From: UBA6911 sp964481255
GTDB lineage: Bacteria > Acidobacteriota > UBA6911
Length of the DNA stretch: 43,936 bases
Direction of reading: 5' to 3'
Assembly (NCBI GenBank): GCA_964481255.1
Contig: CAYZTZ010000015.1
Location: forward strand, 1 to 43,936
Shown here: positions 16,724 to 26,143 of the stretch, one piece after another
How positions within the stretch are numbered: position 1 is the stretch's first letter
Layout of the letters: every line of letters starts with the position of its first letter
The notes under the pieces: model-generated
Databases searched by the model: none
What the model saw: only the letters and a program-made list of their open reading frames with translations
What the model was told of the DNA's origin: nothing
Made by a program: the position numbers and the translations under genes

Positions 16724-18490
16724 CTATCGGCCTGATTTTGTCAATGTGGCCCCCGTTATCCGTTTGGTCTTGTGAGCGGTTCGGAAGTAGGACATCCCGA
16801 AAGAATAGCCCGGAATGCTTCCCGACACGAGGATATGAATATCCTCGGGGTTCACGACGGGAACCTTTCCTCCCGGTTTCAGGGATTCCTTGATAACCGG
16901 CAGACGTTCCGCCGGTATGGCATCGTGGGCATAGAATATGTCCATATCGGGAGGCTTGGTGTTGATCCTGTCATTCAGACCCCGTATCTCCTGTTCGCTG
17001 AGATCTTCATAGGGGACCCGTGTGCTCTCGTAGATGTAATCGCGCAGGCTGCGCTTGGTACTGTAGCCGAGACGGTGCAGCATGATGGCCAATTCCGGAT
17101 GGATGACGATGATGTGTTTCCGGAGATGGGCCGCGGGGTTGGCCACGCCGAGCTTGTACTGAGCAAATGTGCGGCGATCCTCGGCCACGTCCTTCACGAT
17201 GTCGTCAAGGACCGACTTCGCATCCCAGGGCTCGACCACTCCTCCGCCATAGATCCTGATACCGGTACCCCCGATGCTTGCCACGGTGGAAACCGTCACG
17301 CAACTGTCTTCCGCCTTATAGCCCAATCCCACGTTGAATGGCTCCCATGGGCTCTGGTCCATATTTTCGGCGAAAGTGTAAAAGGTATGCGAGGATGGGC
17401 GGCCGATCAGCGCCATATCCATCTCTCCCGGCCAGAGGCAACCTATATTGATCAGATTCAGTCTTATAGCGCGGCCTATGGTGTTATTGGCCCGCCAGCC
17501 GTGACCCAATAGGCCGACGCCGGAATTCATTTTTAATTCCTTGGCAATCGGTCCGGTTACGATGATCGCGAGGGTGAAAGAACCTTCCGAACTCATCATG
17601 TGAGTGAAGGTGCTTTCTTCGATCAGGCATTCCACCGCCGCGAGGATCACCGGCAGATACTCGGGCTTCGCGCCCGCCATCAGCGCATTGACGGCTGTCT
17701 TTTCGACGGTGGCGATGCCGCCTCGATAGGGCATTCGGCCCATCACTTCGTCGGGAGCGCGCCTGGTCCCTCTCAGCATCCACTGAACGGCTTGTTCTGT
17801 AGGGGGTATCAGGGGCAATCCATCGCCCCAGCGCTTGTCGAGGTACAACCGGTTGAATTTTTCAATAGCCGCATTATAGCTGTCCGCAGTGACTTTAACG
17901 GTTTGGGCCGCCCTTCGGGGGAACTTCGGCTTTGGATTTTTCTCCCCGGGTGTGAGAGGCCGGGTTAGAGCATCGATAATACGGTCCATAGAGGCGCGGG
18001 CAACAGGCCTGATCCTTTCCACGGTCAAACGATTCGGGTAGTAGTCTAGGGAAGGCAGGCTTACGATACGCAACGCGGGCATTCCTGCGGCCTCGGCCGA
18101 CATTTCGGCCGTGTGAAGCGCGTTGTCCCCGACCACAAAAACGCCGGGTTTGCCGAGTCTTTCCAATGCGACCACTTGCAGGCATTGGAGCCATCCTCCC
18201 ATCCCATTATCGGCGACGCCGTAGATGAATGTATCCGCTTCCTCCTTTGCTTTCGCCGCCGCCTCCGCATCTCCCCAGACCAGCCGAATGGTCGTCGCTG
18301 TGGGATACCTTTCGTTCAGCAGTTCTTCAACCGCAATGCAGAAATTGTCTCCGCCTTTCTTGCCGTCCCAGATAATCGCGATCTTCTTGCCTTCCAGACT
18401 TTTCACGCGGGGGTTGATGGGCCCCGAGACTGCGGGAGCCTCAATCCTGCCCTGCGGATTGAAACACACCAGTGACACTCTTGGTTTCAT
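16724..18490 (-). CDS. UGSC-like two-domain protein, Asn at the Sec position (cytoplasmic)
   Basis: 588 aa without a signal peptide. Of the four paralogues it looks closest to the ordinary UGSC family: VKSLEGKKIAIIWDGKKGGDN opens the redox domain. At the Sec/Cys position it reads GVADNGMGGW, that is Asn (codon AAT) with Gly three residues later, so neither redox residue is present. The C-terminal domain has the shared signatures GDGLPLIPPTEQ, PDEVMG and TVEKTAVNAVMAGAKPEYLP. The ATG at 18490 is preceded by AGGGGGCGG and preferred over the in-frame start at 18520. A promoter with a perfect -35 lies just upstream. It is divergent from the 18962 paralogue. Without U or C it may bind rather than reduce its ligand; function unknown. 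Confidence 0.85.
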   Translation of the reverse strand: MKPRVSLVCFNPQGRIEAPAVSGPINPRVKSLEGKKIAIIWDGKKGGDNFCIAVEELLNERYPTATTIRLVWGDAEAAAKAKEEADTFIYGVADNGMGGWLQCLQVVALERLGKPGVFVVGDNALHTAEMSAEAAGMPALRIVSLPSLDYYPNRLTVERIRPVARASMDRIIDALTRPLTPGEKNPKPKFPRRAAQTVKVTADSYNAAIEKFNRLYLDKRWGDGLPLIPPTEQAVQWMLRGTRRAPDEVMGRMPYRGGIATVEKTAVNALMAGAKPEYLPVILAAVECLIEESTFTHMMSSEGSFTLAIIVTGPIAKELKMNSGVGLLGHGWRANNTIGRAIRLNLINIGCLWPGEMDMALIGRPSSHTFYTFAENMDQSPWEPFNVGLGYKAEDSCVTVSTVASIGGTGIRIYGGGVVEPWDAKSVLDDIVKDVAEDRRTFAQYKLGVANPAAHLRKHIIVIHPELAIMLHRLGYSTKRSLRDYIYESTRVPYEDLSEQEIRGLNDRINTKPPDMDIFYAHDAIPAERLPVIKESLKPGGKVPVVNPEDIHILVSGSIPGYSFGMSYFRTAHKTKRITGATLTKSGR

Positions 18491-18961
18491 TTTTCCGCCC
18501 CCTGTCGAATAGCCATTCAAACGATAGAGCGGAAGCTATAATACTGGAGATTATGATGTCAATATGTCCTTTGCGGATCCGCCAGGGTGAACGTCGGCGG
18601 CGAAAGTAACGAAAAAACGGGAAAGTTGGAGGCCCGTGATCGGGAGTCGCCTTAAACCTTGCTGTAAATTCGGCAAAGCAGTAGATTATCGGCCAGAGAA
18701 TGAGCGTCCACGTCGGGAGAGATCACGGACAGGTCCTTCTGGATTGAAGGCGGGACGGAAGAGGGCCGGGGATTCATGCATGGGGTTGGGCATATCCGCA
18801 GTTTCGATGATCGGAAACCAGGACCGTGGTCCTGGCTGATTGGGCGCCTCGGACACGTATTTGCCGCCTCTTCATGCGGCGGCCGCCTGTTGTCTTTGGA
18901 AACGTGGCATCGGATTTGTTTTATGAAAACCATGGCAGGAAAAAAGGAGGCATAGATCGAC
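18491..18961. other. 471-bp divergent spacer between two UGSC-like paralogues
   Basis: The promoter-like elements lie at the left end (18535-18562). The remaining roughly 400 bp up to 18961 contains no recognised gene, repeat or RNA. If the plus-strand TATAAT at 18537 is used, the 18962 gene has a leader of about 410 nt; a promoter nearer that gene was not found. Confidence 0.5.
18535..18562 (-). promoter_or_regulatory. Sigma-70 promoter for the 16724-18490 gene, overlapping a plus-strand -10
   Basis: On the minus strand a perfect -35 TTGACA (18562-18557), a 16-bp spacer and TATAGC (18540-18535) place a start near 18528, 38 nt before the ATG. The plus strand at 18537-18542 reads TATAAT with TTCAAA 16 bp upstream (18515-18520), which would fire towards the 18962 gene. 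The two -10 boxes share bases, so RNA polymerase could occupy only one at a time. Confidence 0.5.
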
Positions 18962-20743
18962 ATGGCAGGTGAGAAGATTACCGTGTTGAGCCCGCGGGGC
19001 ACGCCCCCGCCGATACAACGGGTGCCGATGGCGCCGCGGCTTGATTCCCTGGAGGGTAAAACCATATATATCGTCGACGTCAATTTCCCTCGAACGCATC
19101 CGTTCTTTGAGGAAATGCGGAGACTGCTCGCAGGCAGATATCCGAGCACGAACTGGATACTCAGGGTCAAGACGGGCACATACTTTCACAATGACCCGCG
19201 GCTTTGGGAGGAGATCCGGGAAAAGGGCGACGGCGCCATCATGGGTATCGGTCAGCTGGATACCTGTGCGCCGTCGGTGATCATCTTTTGCTCGATATTG
19301 GAAAAATCGGGTGTGCCCACAGCGCCTGTTGTCACGGAGGCATTTCCGGAGCTCATAAGGAACTTCGCATATAAGAAAGGGATGCCCGGATTGCGTTTCA
19401 CCTTTGTCCCCCATCCTTTCGCAAACAGGCCATTCGAGGTGCACCGGAGATATCTCGAGGGCCGCGATCCGATAAGCGGCAAGCCGGTCCTGGAGGGAAT
19501 CGTTGAAGCATTGACCAGGCCGACGAGTGATGAGGAAAGGAAAACGGGGACCATAGAAAGGCCGGCGCCGAGGAGGCTGGGGCCCGGTGCGCCGGAGGAT
19601 TTGGAACGACTTTTCCTCGAAAATGGGTGGACCGACTATCTGCCGATAGTCCTTCCCACAGAGGAAAGAGTGGCCGGGATGCTAAGGGGAACGAGCCATC
19701 GGCCGGATGAGGTTATCGGCAGGATGCAGCCCTCTCCGCCGCACGAGGCCTGGGAGCAATCCATAGCGCGCCTTGGCGCTCGAGCCGTGATTCGAGGAGC
19801 CGGAACGGAGCATTCCCCGGTGGCGATGCAGCCGTCTCCTCCCCATGAGGCCTGGGAATATACCGTGGAGCATGTCGCCGTCAATGCCGTGATGGCGGGC
19901 GCCAGGCCGGAACATTTTCCGGCGATACTGGCCATCGCATCGACAGGCGTTACTTCGCTGTTCAGCTCCGCAACCTCCTTCGCCAGGATGGTCGTTGCCA
20001 ACGGACCGATGCGCCAAGCAATGAATATGAATTGCGGACTGGGCGCGCTGGGTCCCTTTAATCAGGCCAATGCCGTCATTGGAAGGGCCTGGACGCTCCT
20101 ATCCAAAAACCTTGGAGGAGCCAAGCCGGGCGAAACCTATCTGGGGGACATCGGCAATAACTATAATTACAATAATATGTGCTTCGCAGAGAATGAGGAG
20201 GCGCTGCCTGAAGGATGGCGCCCCGTTCATGTGCAAAAAGGCTTCAGGCCGGAAGAGAGCGTTGTCAGCGTTTTTTCCGGTTGGAGCCTGCTCAACTATG
20301 CCGCTTACAAACCGCATCCCCATCACGAGATCATGAAGCAGCAATTGACAAGTTTTGAAACCAGCGGAGCCGGCACGCATCACACTCCTGGAATAAATCC
20401 CGGGACTCAAGCGGCTCTTTTGCTGACTCCGGTAACGGCAAGAGATCTCAGGAATGAAGGCTTCGAAAGCAAAGAGAAGCTGAGCCAATGGCTCAAGGAA
20501 AATACCCGTATGACTCTCTGGAACTATTGGGCCGCCATGCCGGATGACCTGGAATCGGGCAGAAGGGGGATGGAGCCGTTTGCATCTTTGCTAAAACTTC
20601 CGCCGGAAGCGAAATCACCGCGGCCGCTGATCCTGCAGGATGCCCCGGTTGAAATAGTGGTCGTTGGAGGAGGAACGGATGCGTTTTGGATGGCCGGAGA
20701 CTTTTATTGTCTGGTTTCAGCATCCGTCGACATGTGGAAGTAG
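18962..20743 (+). CDS. UGSC-like two-domain protein, Leu at the Sec position, with internal duplication
   Basis: 593 aa, no signal peptide. The start is certain: an in-frame TAG lies 9 nt upstream of the ATG, and GGAGG precedes it. The redox segment reads GIGQLDTC: aligned to GVAGUWGC of the 204 gene, the Sec position is Leu while the Cys three residues later is kept. The C-terminal domain has GWTDYLPIVLPTEERVAGML and PDEVIG. Its conserved core is present twice: a 34-residue unit starting MQPSPPHEAWE occurs at 19724-19825 and again from 19826. The second copy carries the intact core (AVNAVMAGARPEHFP), the first a degenerate version. The gene is followed 222 nt later by DUF169. Likely a cytoplasmic member of the same system; function unknown. 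Confidence 0.85.
   Translation: MAGEKITVLSPRGTPPPIQRVPMAPRLDSLEGKTIYIVDVNFPRTHPFFEEMRRLLAGRYPSTNWILRVKTGTYFHNDPRLWEEIREKGDGAIMGIGQLDTCAPSVIIFCSILEKSGVPTAPVVTEAFPELIRNFAYKKGMPGLRFTFVPHPFANRPFEVHRRYLEGRDPISGKPVLEGIVEALTRPTSDEERKTGTIERPAPRRLGPGAPEDLERLFLENGWTDYLPIVLPTEERVAGMLRGTSHRPDEVIGRMQPSPPHEAWEQSIARLGARAVIRGAGTEHSPVAMQPSPPHEAWEYTVEHVAVNAVMAGARPEHFPAILAIASTGVTSLFSSATSFARMVVANGPMRQAMNMNCGLGALGPFNQANAVIGRAWTLLSKNLGGAKPGETYLGDIGNNYNYNNMCFAENEEALPEGWRPVHVQKGFRPEESVVSVFSGWSLLNYAAYKPHPHHEIMKQQLTSFETSGAGTHHTPGINPGTQAALLLTPVTARDLRNEGFESKEKLSQWLKENTRMTLWNYWAAMPDDLESGRRGMEPFASLLKLPPEAKSPRPLILQDAPVEIVVVGGGTDAFWMAGDFYCLVSASVDMWK
19724..19927 (+). repeat. 102-bp in-frame tandem duplication inside the UGSC-like gene
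   Basis: Two adjacent 102-bp units, 19724-19825 and 19826-19927, both begin by encoding MQPSPPHEAWE. After that the first copy has drifted (ARAVIRGAGTEHSP) while the second matches the family core (VNAVMAGARPEHFP). The phase is kept, so the protein is 34 residues longer than its paralogues here. Confidence 0.85.
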
Positions 20744-20965
20744 AAAGGCTTCGCTTCGGCCGACATCCATTCGATGGCGGATTCTATTGTTGCCCGATAG
20801 CCTTTTTTGAGATACAGCCGTAAAGGGGCACGCATTGCGAGCCGGGCGTTCGCGCCGTTCGCGGTTGCCATGGAAATAATGCTTCAAGGCGTCTAAAATT
20901 CGATATAAAGCCCGACCGTCCTGTGATTTTGCAGAAACAGTCGGCGAATTTTTGAGGGAGCCGCG

Positions 20966-21733
20966 ATGAGCCAATACCCGGATGGATACGCCGTCCTCGA
21001 AAGATTCGATTTTGAGAGGCCGCCGATAGGCGTCAAGTTCCTGCCGTTCAGGCCGAAAGATCTTAACCGCCCGGATGGCCCGCTGGACTTCTGTGAGATG
21101 CTCGTCGAGGCGCAGAAAGGCAAAGCGTTTTTCGCGGGCAAAGAGGATTTTACATGCATCGGCGCGATGCTGCTCGGGATGCAGGATATGGACCCTTTGT
21201 TCGAAAGCGGGCTGATAGGTCCCAAACTGGGCATTTTCAAGGACGACCGCGCCAACCGGCGAATCTATCAAATCCTGCCCCGATTGGCGAGGAACTCCAT
21301 CCATTACGTCGCCTTCGCGCCGCTGGACAGGATGACTTTTGAGCCGGATATTCTGGTTGTCCTGGCCAGCGTCGCTCAGGCGGAGATATTCAACCGCGCA
21401 AGGTCCTATACCAGCGGAGAAGCCTGGACGGCGCGGGGCACAACGGCGGTCAGTTGCGCCTGGATTTACATCGACCCGTATATCACCGGCGAAATCAATT
21501 TCACGGTTACCGGCTTCGGCTTCGGCCTGAAGGCGCGGAGGCTTTTCCCGGAAGGGCGCATACTGCTGACGATCCCCTGGGACAGGCTGCCGGACATACT
21601 GAAAAACCTGGCGGAGATGGAGTGGACACCGGAATCATTCAGGCTGGGCCCGGAGGGGCACAAGAAGAAAATTCAGAGAATTCGCGAAGAAATCGGCCGG
21701 GAATCCCAGGCTGGCGGCGTTTACCGGGGATAA
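20966..21733 (+). CDS. DUF169 family protein
   Basis: 255 aa, the usual size for DUF169. Typical stretches are PPIGVKFLP near the N-terminus, FCEMLVEAQKGKAFFAGKEDFTCIGAMLLG with two conserved Cys, and GTTAVSCAW in the second half. The family is cytoplasmic, has no proven reaction, and occurs in bacteria and archaea near redox and organosulfur or organohalide genes; its Cys residues suggest metal or thiol chemistry. GAGGGAG precedes the ATG. It lies 222 nt after the UGSC-like gene on the same strand, so co-regulation is possible. Confidence 0.85.
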   Translation: MSQYPDGYAVLERFDFERPPIGVKFLPFRPKDLNRPDGPLDFCEMLVEAQKGKAFFAGKEDFTCIGAMLLGMQDMDPLFESGLIGPKLGIFKDDRANRRIYQILPRLARNSIHYVAFAPLDRMTFEPDILVVLASVAQAEIFNRARSYTSGEAWTARGTTAVSCAWIYIDPYITGEINFTVTGFGFGLKARRLFPEGRILLTIPWDRLPDILKNLAEMEWTPESFRLGPEGHKKKIQRIREEIGRESQAGGVYRG

Positions 21734-21871
21734 GCACGGATCTGTTTGTCTTCAGAATCGTTGGGATCCTCCGGAGGCGGCCCATAGGGGGACGGCGCCG
21801 ACAACAGGCCTATAGAACAACATCGCGGCCATACGCTGACCGCCGAAAGCGGGATCCTCTGAAAAAAGGAA

Positions 21872-23914
21872 TTACGGCCGCGGACCAAAGGTTGGCATGG
21901 GCCGGCCGAGCTCCAGGGCGCCGAGATCCGGCGCCTTTGCCGCAAAGTCATCGTTCACATTCGGAAGGATCATTCCGGCGTCCACCGCTCTTGCATGGGG
22001 CCGAAGCCTGAAATCCAGGCTTTCAAATTTGTAGATCCTGGTAATATCGTTGAGATCCGGTTGGGCCACGTCGACAAACACGTCAAAGTCGACGAGGACG
22101 CTGTGCCTGTCTTGACCCGTGAGCTGACTGTATTCGGCAAGAGTGCCGAATCTCCGCGTTTGCCTCGGTCCCATATAGTCGGCAAGGATGCCGGCCGCGG
22201 GAGCGGTCCATGCAAAAGAATATGCCGCCCCGGGATTAGGTCGGAATCCGTTGTAATCGGATGATGTGTAGCCCGTAAAAGTGTCTACGCTGAAAACCGG
22301 CTTCGCGGGGTGGCAGCCGAGGAACAGGTTGTTCCGGAAATGATAGTTGGAAGACTGCCCGGCGGTCGACTCGGAAACAAAGGTATTGTGATAGTAGATC
22401 TCGCCTGATGGGTTGGCATGATGTTTGGGGATGTTCGGGACATTATAGGCGATGTTGCGCAGGAAATAGGCCGGCCCGCCATACAGAGTCTGAGTGCTGA
22501 AGGCATTGCCCGCCGCATTCAGACACACATTGCGCAGGACGCGAATATTGTGCATGGCCCCATCCGCTTCAATGCAGTCATCATGGACATTGGTAATGAA
22601 GTTGTTGTAAATGTCGGTGGAGACGAATCGTTTGTCCTCCTGGATAACCTCCTTCAGCGGATAGACATCCGGGTGGCCGGACGCCGGGTAGCCGTCCGGG
22701 ACCCCGTAGGTGGCGTGATCAATTCCGTCGTGGAAGTTCGCAACGTAATTGTGGCATACGACATGGCCTGCTCCGACAATTTTGACGGCATATTCGGAAA
22801 GGCATTTTTCATAAGGGTAGTCGGAGGTCCTCGGAGGCAGATTGGTCCATCCATGCAGCGCGTTCGGGTCGTGCCTGCCGATGAAAACATTATCGGCGAT
22901 GTAAAAGTTCTTGGAGCCTCCCCAATCCGTGTAAATGCCCCTGCCGATATCCTCGAAGCGGCACTTCTTCACTGTCAGTCCGCTGGAACCGGCTATTTTC
23001 TTATGGCCCGCCAAAAAGGCGATTTCGGTATTGCGGATGGTTAGGCCTTCGAAATAGTGGTAGTCTGCAGCCATAAGATTGAAGAGGTTCCAGTTGCCGT
23101 TGCCGTCGAATATGACTTCGCCGTCGCCCGCGGCCCTGATCGCAATCGGCCTTTCAGGCGCTCCCTTCGCGGTCAAATAATAGGTTCCTCCTAAAGGAGT
23201 ACCCGTGCCTTGCCCCCAGATATCCGCCCCGTAAAAAGTCGGATCGTCCACGTACAGGCCGGCATGAACCAGTATGGTATCCCCCGGTTGAACGCGAGGC
23301 GGAGCAACATTCCACCAGTCTGCTTCACACCAACCTGTGTAATAGGCGGCCATCAGATTGGCAAAGGCCGGTTCTTCCTTCGGCCCCGCAAAATCCCGAG
23401 GATAAACGTGGTAAACTCGTCCGCCCCGATAGGGCTTTGGCTCCGCACGGGTACGCACGACCACCACTTTTTCCGAGATTCCGCCCTTATTGCCGTTTAC
23501 GCCGTCGGGATCCGACATGCGGAATCTGCACTCATACTCTGTATCGGGATCCAGGTCCAATATGCTGCCGGCAAACATGTTGGGGGTTCTATAATCGATT
23601 TTATTGTTGAGAAAACTGAAAATGCTCTCTTCCTTGTGGATCCGAAGAAGAGGCAATGCATTTTTCCATGCGCTTTCAGTCCTCTTTCGGTAGCGGACCT
23701 CCACGGCGGCAGTGTGATTATCATCCCCCTCGACATACCATTCAAACCCAAGAGAGATCAGAGTTGGAGGCTCAACGATAAATAAGCCCGGGTGGACCCC
23801 ATTGTCTTCTTCCCGGCCACGAACCGGGACGGTTGCGGAAACAAGCAGACCCAGTCCCAAAAGGAACAAACATCGGAGGGCAATCCTGGTATGGAGCTCG
23901 TTTTTGTTACTCAT
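21872..23914 (-). CDS. Secreted right-handed beta-helix protein with N-terminal Fn3-like domain
   Basis: 680 aa from the ATG at 23914, which is preceded by GGGAGG and opens a signal peptide (LHTRIALRCLFLLGLGLLVSATVP). Residues about 45-165 look like a fibronectin-III domain (DLDPDTEYECRFRMSDPDG, then VVVRTRAEP). From PGDTILVHAGLY onwards come the short repeats of a parallel beta-helix, e.g. FEGLTIRNTEIAFL, VKKCRFEDIGRGIY, IADNVFIGRHD, DIYNNFITNVHDD, LRNVCLNAAGNAF. Such proteins are mostly polysaccharide lyases, pectinases or surface binding proteins. Catalytic residues cannot be assigned, but DGIDHATYG and DDCIEADG are acidic clusters on the helix face. With the neighbouring esterases and the GH3 it suggests plant polymer breakdown. 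Confidence 0.85.
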   Translation of the reverse strand: MSNKNELHTRIALRCLFLLGLGLLVSATVPVRGREEDNGVHPGLFIVEPPTLISLGFEWYVEGDDNHTAAVEVRYRKRTESAWKNALPLLRIHKEESIFSFLNNKIDYRTPNMFAGSILDLDPDTEYECRFRMSDPDGVNGNKGGISEKVVVVRTRAEPKPYRGGRVYHVYPRDFAGPKEEPAFANLMAAYYTGWCEADWWNVAPPRVQPGDTILVHAGLYVDDPTFYGADIWGQGTGTPLGGTYYLTAKGAPERPIAIRAAGDGEVIFDGNGNWNLFNLMAADYHYFEGLTIRNTEIAFLAGHKKIAGSSGLTVKKCRFEDIGRGIYTDWGGSKNFYIADNVFIGRHDPNALHGWTNLPPRTSDYPYEKCLSEYAVKIVGAGHVVCHNYVANFHDGIDHATYGVPDGYPASGHPDVYPLKEVIQEDKRFVSTDIYNNFITNVHDDCIEADGAMHNIRVLRNVCLNAAGNAFSTQTLYGGPAYFLRNIAYNVPNIPKHHANPSGEIYYHNTFVSESTAGQSSNYHFRNNLFLGCHPAKPVFSVDTFTGYTSSDYNGFRPNPGAAYSFAWTAPAAGILADYMGPRQTRRFGTLAEYSQLTGQDRHSVLVDFDVFVDVAQPDLNDITRIYKFESLDFRLRPHARAVDAGMILPNVNDDFAAKAPDLGALELGRPMPTFGPRP

Positions 23915-24108
23915 GCTTTTCCTCCCTTTTCCGTCCGTGTGCGGCCGGGGATTCAATTTTTTATGCGGCTATCGCCGTCGCGCCCGGGCTATCCGAAAGG
24001 ATCATTGGGATGGATGGTTGCCGCGCCTCCCATATTTCCCGGTCCCGGAAAAAGCGGACAGGAGCCTCCCGGCTCAAAAGCATTGAGAGATATCGGACAT
24101 TTCACTCC

Positions 24109-25692
24109 TTATGGGCTGCCGCTTCTCTTCGCCTGTTGCCGGCGCCAGGAATAGTAGGCATCGAATGCTTTCAGCTTTTCCAGGTTCGGTATGGGCCGGG
24201 GACCGGGAACCGTATTAAAGTACATCACGTTCTGGTCCTTCTCGGTGAAGGCGGGCCATTTCGGCAGACCGGATCCATTCGGGTCCCCCGTTGCGGCGAA
24301 GTTGATCCAATAGGAGCGAATCAGGTCGGACAGGGCAAGATCCTCCGGACCGGGCGCACCGCCGGGGCCCCCGAAATTCCCGAAAACATACGGGATCTCC
24401 GCGCCATGGTTGGCGCCGTCCGGCGAAGCAGGCGTGCGGTGGTCGAAATAGTACACGAATGCCTTCCCTTTTCCTTTCCGGGATTGCATGCGCGCCCAGG
24501 CCCATGTGGGCCACGCAAAGGCAGATTCCCGGAAGACGTCTGCGGACGCCCGGGCGGCCTCCGCATCGGTTGAGTGCGGGTAGGCTTTTAAGATGGCGTC
24601 GGCCAATTCCCCGTATCCTGCTCGGATCTGCTTTTCGAAAGAGGCCGGCGTGGAGGGCCCGCGCATGAACAATCCGCCTTCATTGGAATTCGTCCCGACA
24701 AGGATGGGGGTGTCGTTGAAAAGGCCCTTCTCGTACAGCTCATATGGGTCTCCCGGCAAAACATACCCATCCGCCACAGGCCAGAATCTGCCGCCGCCGC
24801 CCATTCCGCCTCCCACAGCTTTCTGAATCTGCTCGGCGGGCAACAATCGCGCTGCCTGGATATCGGCTGCCCCGAGTTTCTTCAGAAAACTTTCGCCGGC
24901 AGACTCTGCCAGCCTGAGGCTTGCCACATTCATGCCGGCTCCCTCCTCAATCCGCGGCGGCGCGAAGGAGCCGCCGCTCTCGGAGATTGCGCGCTGGAAA
25001 AGACCTTTGGCCGGCGGCGCTGCGGCGAGCATGCCGACGGCGATCCCTCCGGCAGACTCGCCGAAGATGGTTACACACGAGGGATCGCCCCCGAATTGGG
25101 CGATGTTATTCCTGACCCATCGGAGGCCGGCGATCATGTCCTGAATCCCATAGGCGCCCGATCCCTTGCCGCTTTCGCGGCTGAGTTCCGGGTGCGCCAG
25201 GAACCCGAAAACACCCAGTCGATAGGCGATGCTTACCAGCACCACGCCCTTTTGGGCGAATTTCGTTCCATCGAACATGGGCGTGCCGGTCATTCCGCCG
25301 ACGAATGCGCCTCCGTGAATCCATACCATCACCGGCCGTTTTTCTCCGGCGGTTTTAGCGGCCGTCCACACATTCAGATACAAGCAGTCCTCGGAGACGC
25401 TTGCCGAAGCTCCCGCCATCTTAGCCATGCTCAGATCCTGCATGCATCCGGGAGCGTAGGCGTCCGCCTTTTTGACGCCCGTCCAGCTTTTCGCCGGCTG
25501 CGGAGCTTTCCATCGCAGTTCCCCGACCGGCGGCGCCGCAAATGGAATGCCCTTAAACGAGGCCACTCCGTCGGCGACAACACCCTGCAACCGGCCGCCG
25601 GTCGATTCCACACTCTGTATCTGTGAAAGCGCATAAGGCGCGATCGAAAGCATGGCCGCTACTAAAAGTCCCGTGATCAAACTCTTCCTCAT
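24109..25692 (-). CDS. Type-B carboxylesterase/lipase, secreted (copy 1)
   Basis: 527 aa with a Sec signal peptide (residues 1-23, cut near ALS-Q). The type-B carboxylesterase signature is complete: oxyanion HGG in VWIHGGAFVGG (about residues 124-133), EDCLYLNVWT, and nucleophile S213 in the elbow IFGESAGG. The acid is probably the Glu of TNSNEGG and the base the His of GANHGAEIPYVF. It hydrolyses carboxylic esters in the periplasm or outside, for example feruloyl, galloyl or acetyl esters; the substrate is unknown. GGAGG lies before the ATG. It is divergent from a GntR gene that is followed by a close paralogue, suggesting one regulator for both esterases. Confidence 0.92.
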   Translation of the reverse strand: MRKSLITGLLVAAMLSIAPYALSQIQSVESTGGRLQGVVADGVASFKGIPFAAPPVGELRWKAPQPAKSWTGVKKADAYAPGCMQDLSMAKMAGASASVSEDCLYLNVWTAAKTAGEKRPVMVWIHGGAFVGGMTGTPMFDGTKFAQKGVVLVSIAYRLGVFGFLAHPELSRESGKGSGAYGIQDMIAGLRWVRNNIAQFGGDPSCVTIFGESAGGIAVGMLAAAPPAKGLFQRAISESGGSFAPPRIEEGAGMNVASLRLAESAGESFLKKLGAADIQAARLLPAEQIQKAVGGGMGGGGRFWPVADGYVLPGDPYELYEKGLFNDTPILVGTNSNEGGLFMRGPSTPASFEKQIRAGYGELADAILKAYPHSTDAEAARASADVFRESAFAWPTWAWARMQSRKGKGKAFVYYFDHRTPASPDGANHGAEIPYVFGNFGGPGGAPGPEDLALSDLIRSYWINFAATGDPNGSGLPKWPAFTEKDQNVMYFNTVPGPRPIPNLEKLKAFDAYYSWRRQQAKRSGSP

Positions 25693-26143
25693 GGTCGCCT
25701 CCCAATAACGCTAATCGGTTTTCTCATGCCGGAACACATGGGATTCCTCCTCGTGCTGTGGAGTCAGCGTGTGGAGTCCGAAGATCCCCATCGCGCCCAT
25801 TGGATCGTAACAAACCGCCGCTGCCGAAGGGATGCCCCCCCATAAATATACCGCACCGGCCCATGCGGGCATGCATGGGCGCCGAAACGGGCGCATACGA
25901 ATTATGTCATATTTATAGGACAACATGTCACCAATATGTTTCCTGTGCTAAAATGCTTTCGGCGGCAAGGCGTATTTCAGAGGAGAAGCGGGAGGCTGGG
26001 AATTTTGAAGCCGTCATCCATTGCGGCCCCGGATGCATTTTTCAAATCGGTCTGTGCCGGCATGCGCGTCACGGCCGCGTCCTACGGTCATTGCGGCGAA
26101 GAATTGCACTCCTGCGGCGCATGACCCCGCACCGGACCCTTTT
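25693..26143. other. 451-bp divergent regulatory region
   Basis: It separates carboxylesterase copy 1 (minus) from the GntR gene (plus). The AT-rich part (25905-25955) contains the promoter-like and operator-like sequences listed separately. Open frames in it have no recognisable domains. Confidence 0.5.
25919..25954 (+). promoter_or_regulatory. Candidate promoter and operator of the GntR gene
   Basis: GACA-ACA-TGTC (25919-25929) is a short palindrome, and a second ATGTCA lies upstream at 25904-25909. TAAAAT (25949-25954) could be a -10 with ATGTCA (25925-25930) as a poor -35 at 18 bp. Overlap of palindrome and -35 would suit autoregulation by the GntR protein. This rests on pattern only. 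Confidence 0.3.
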
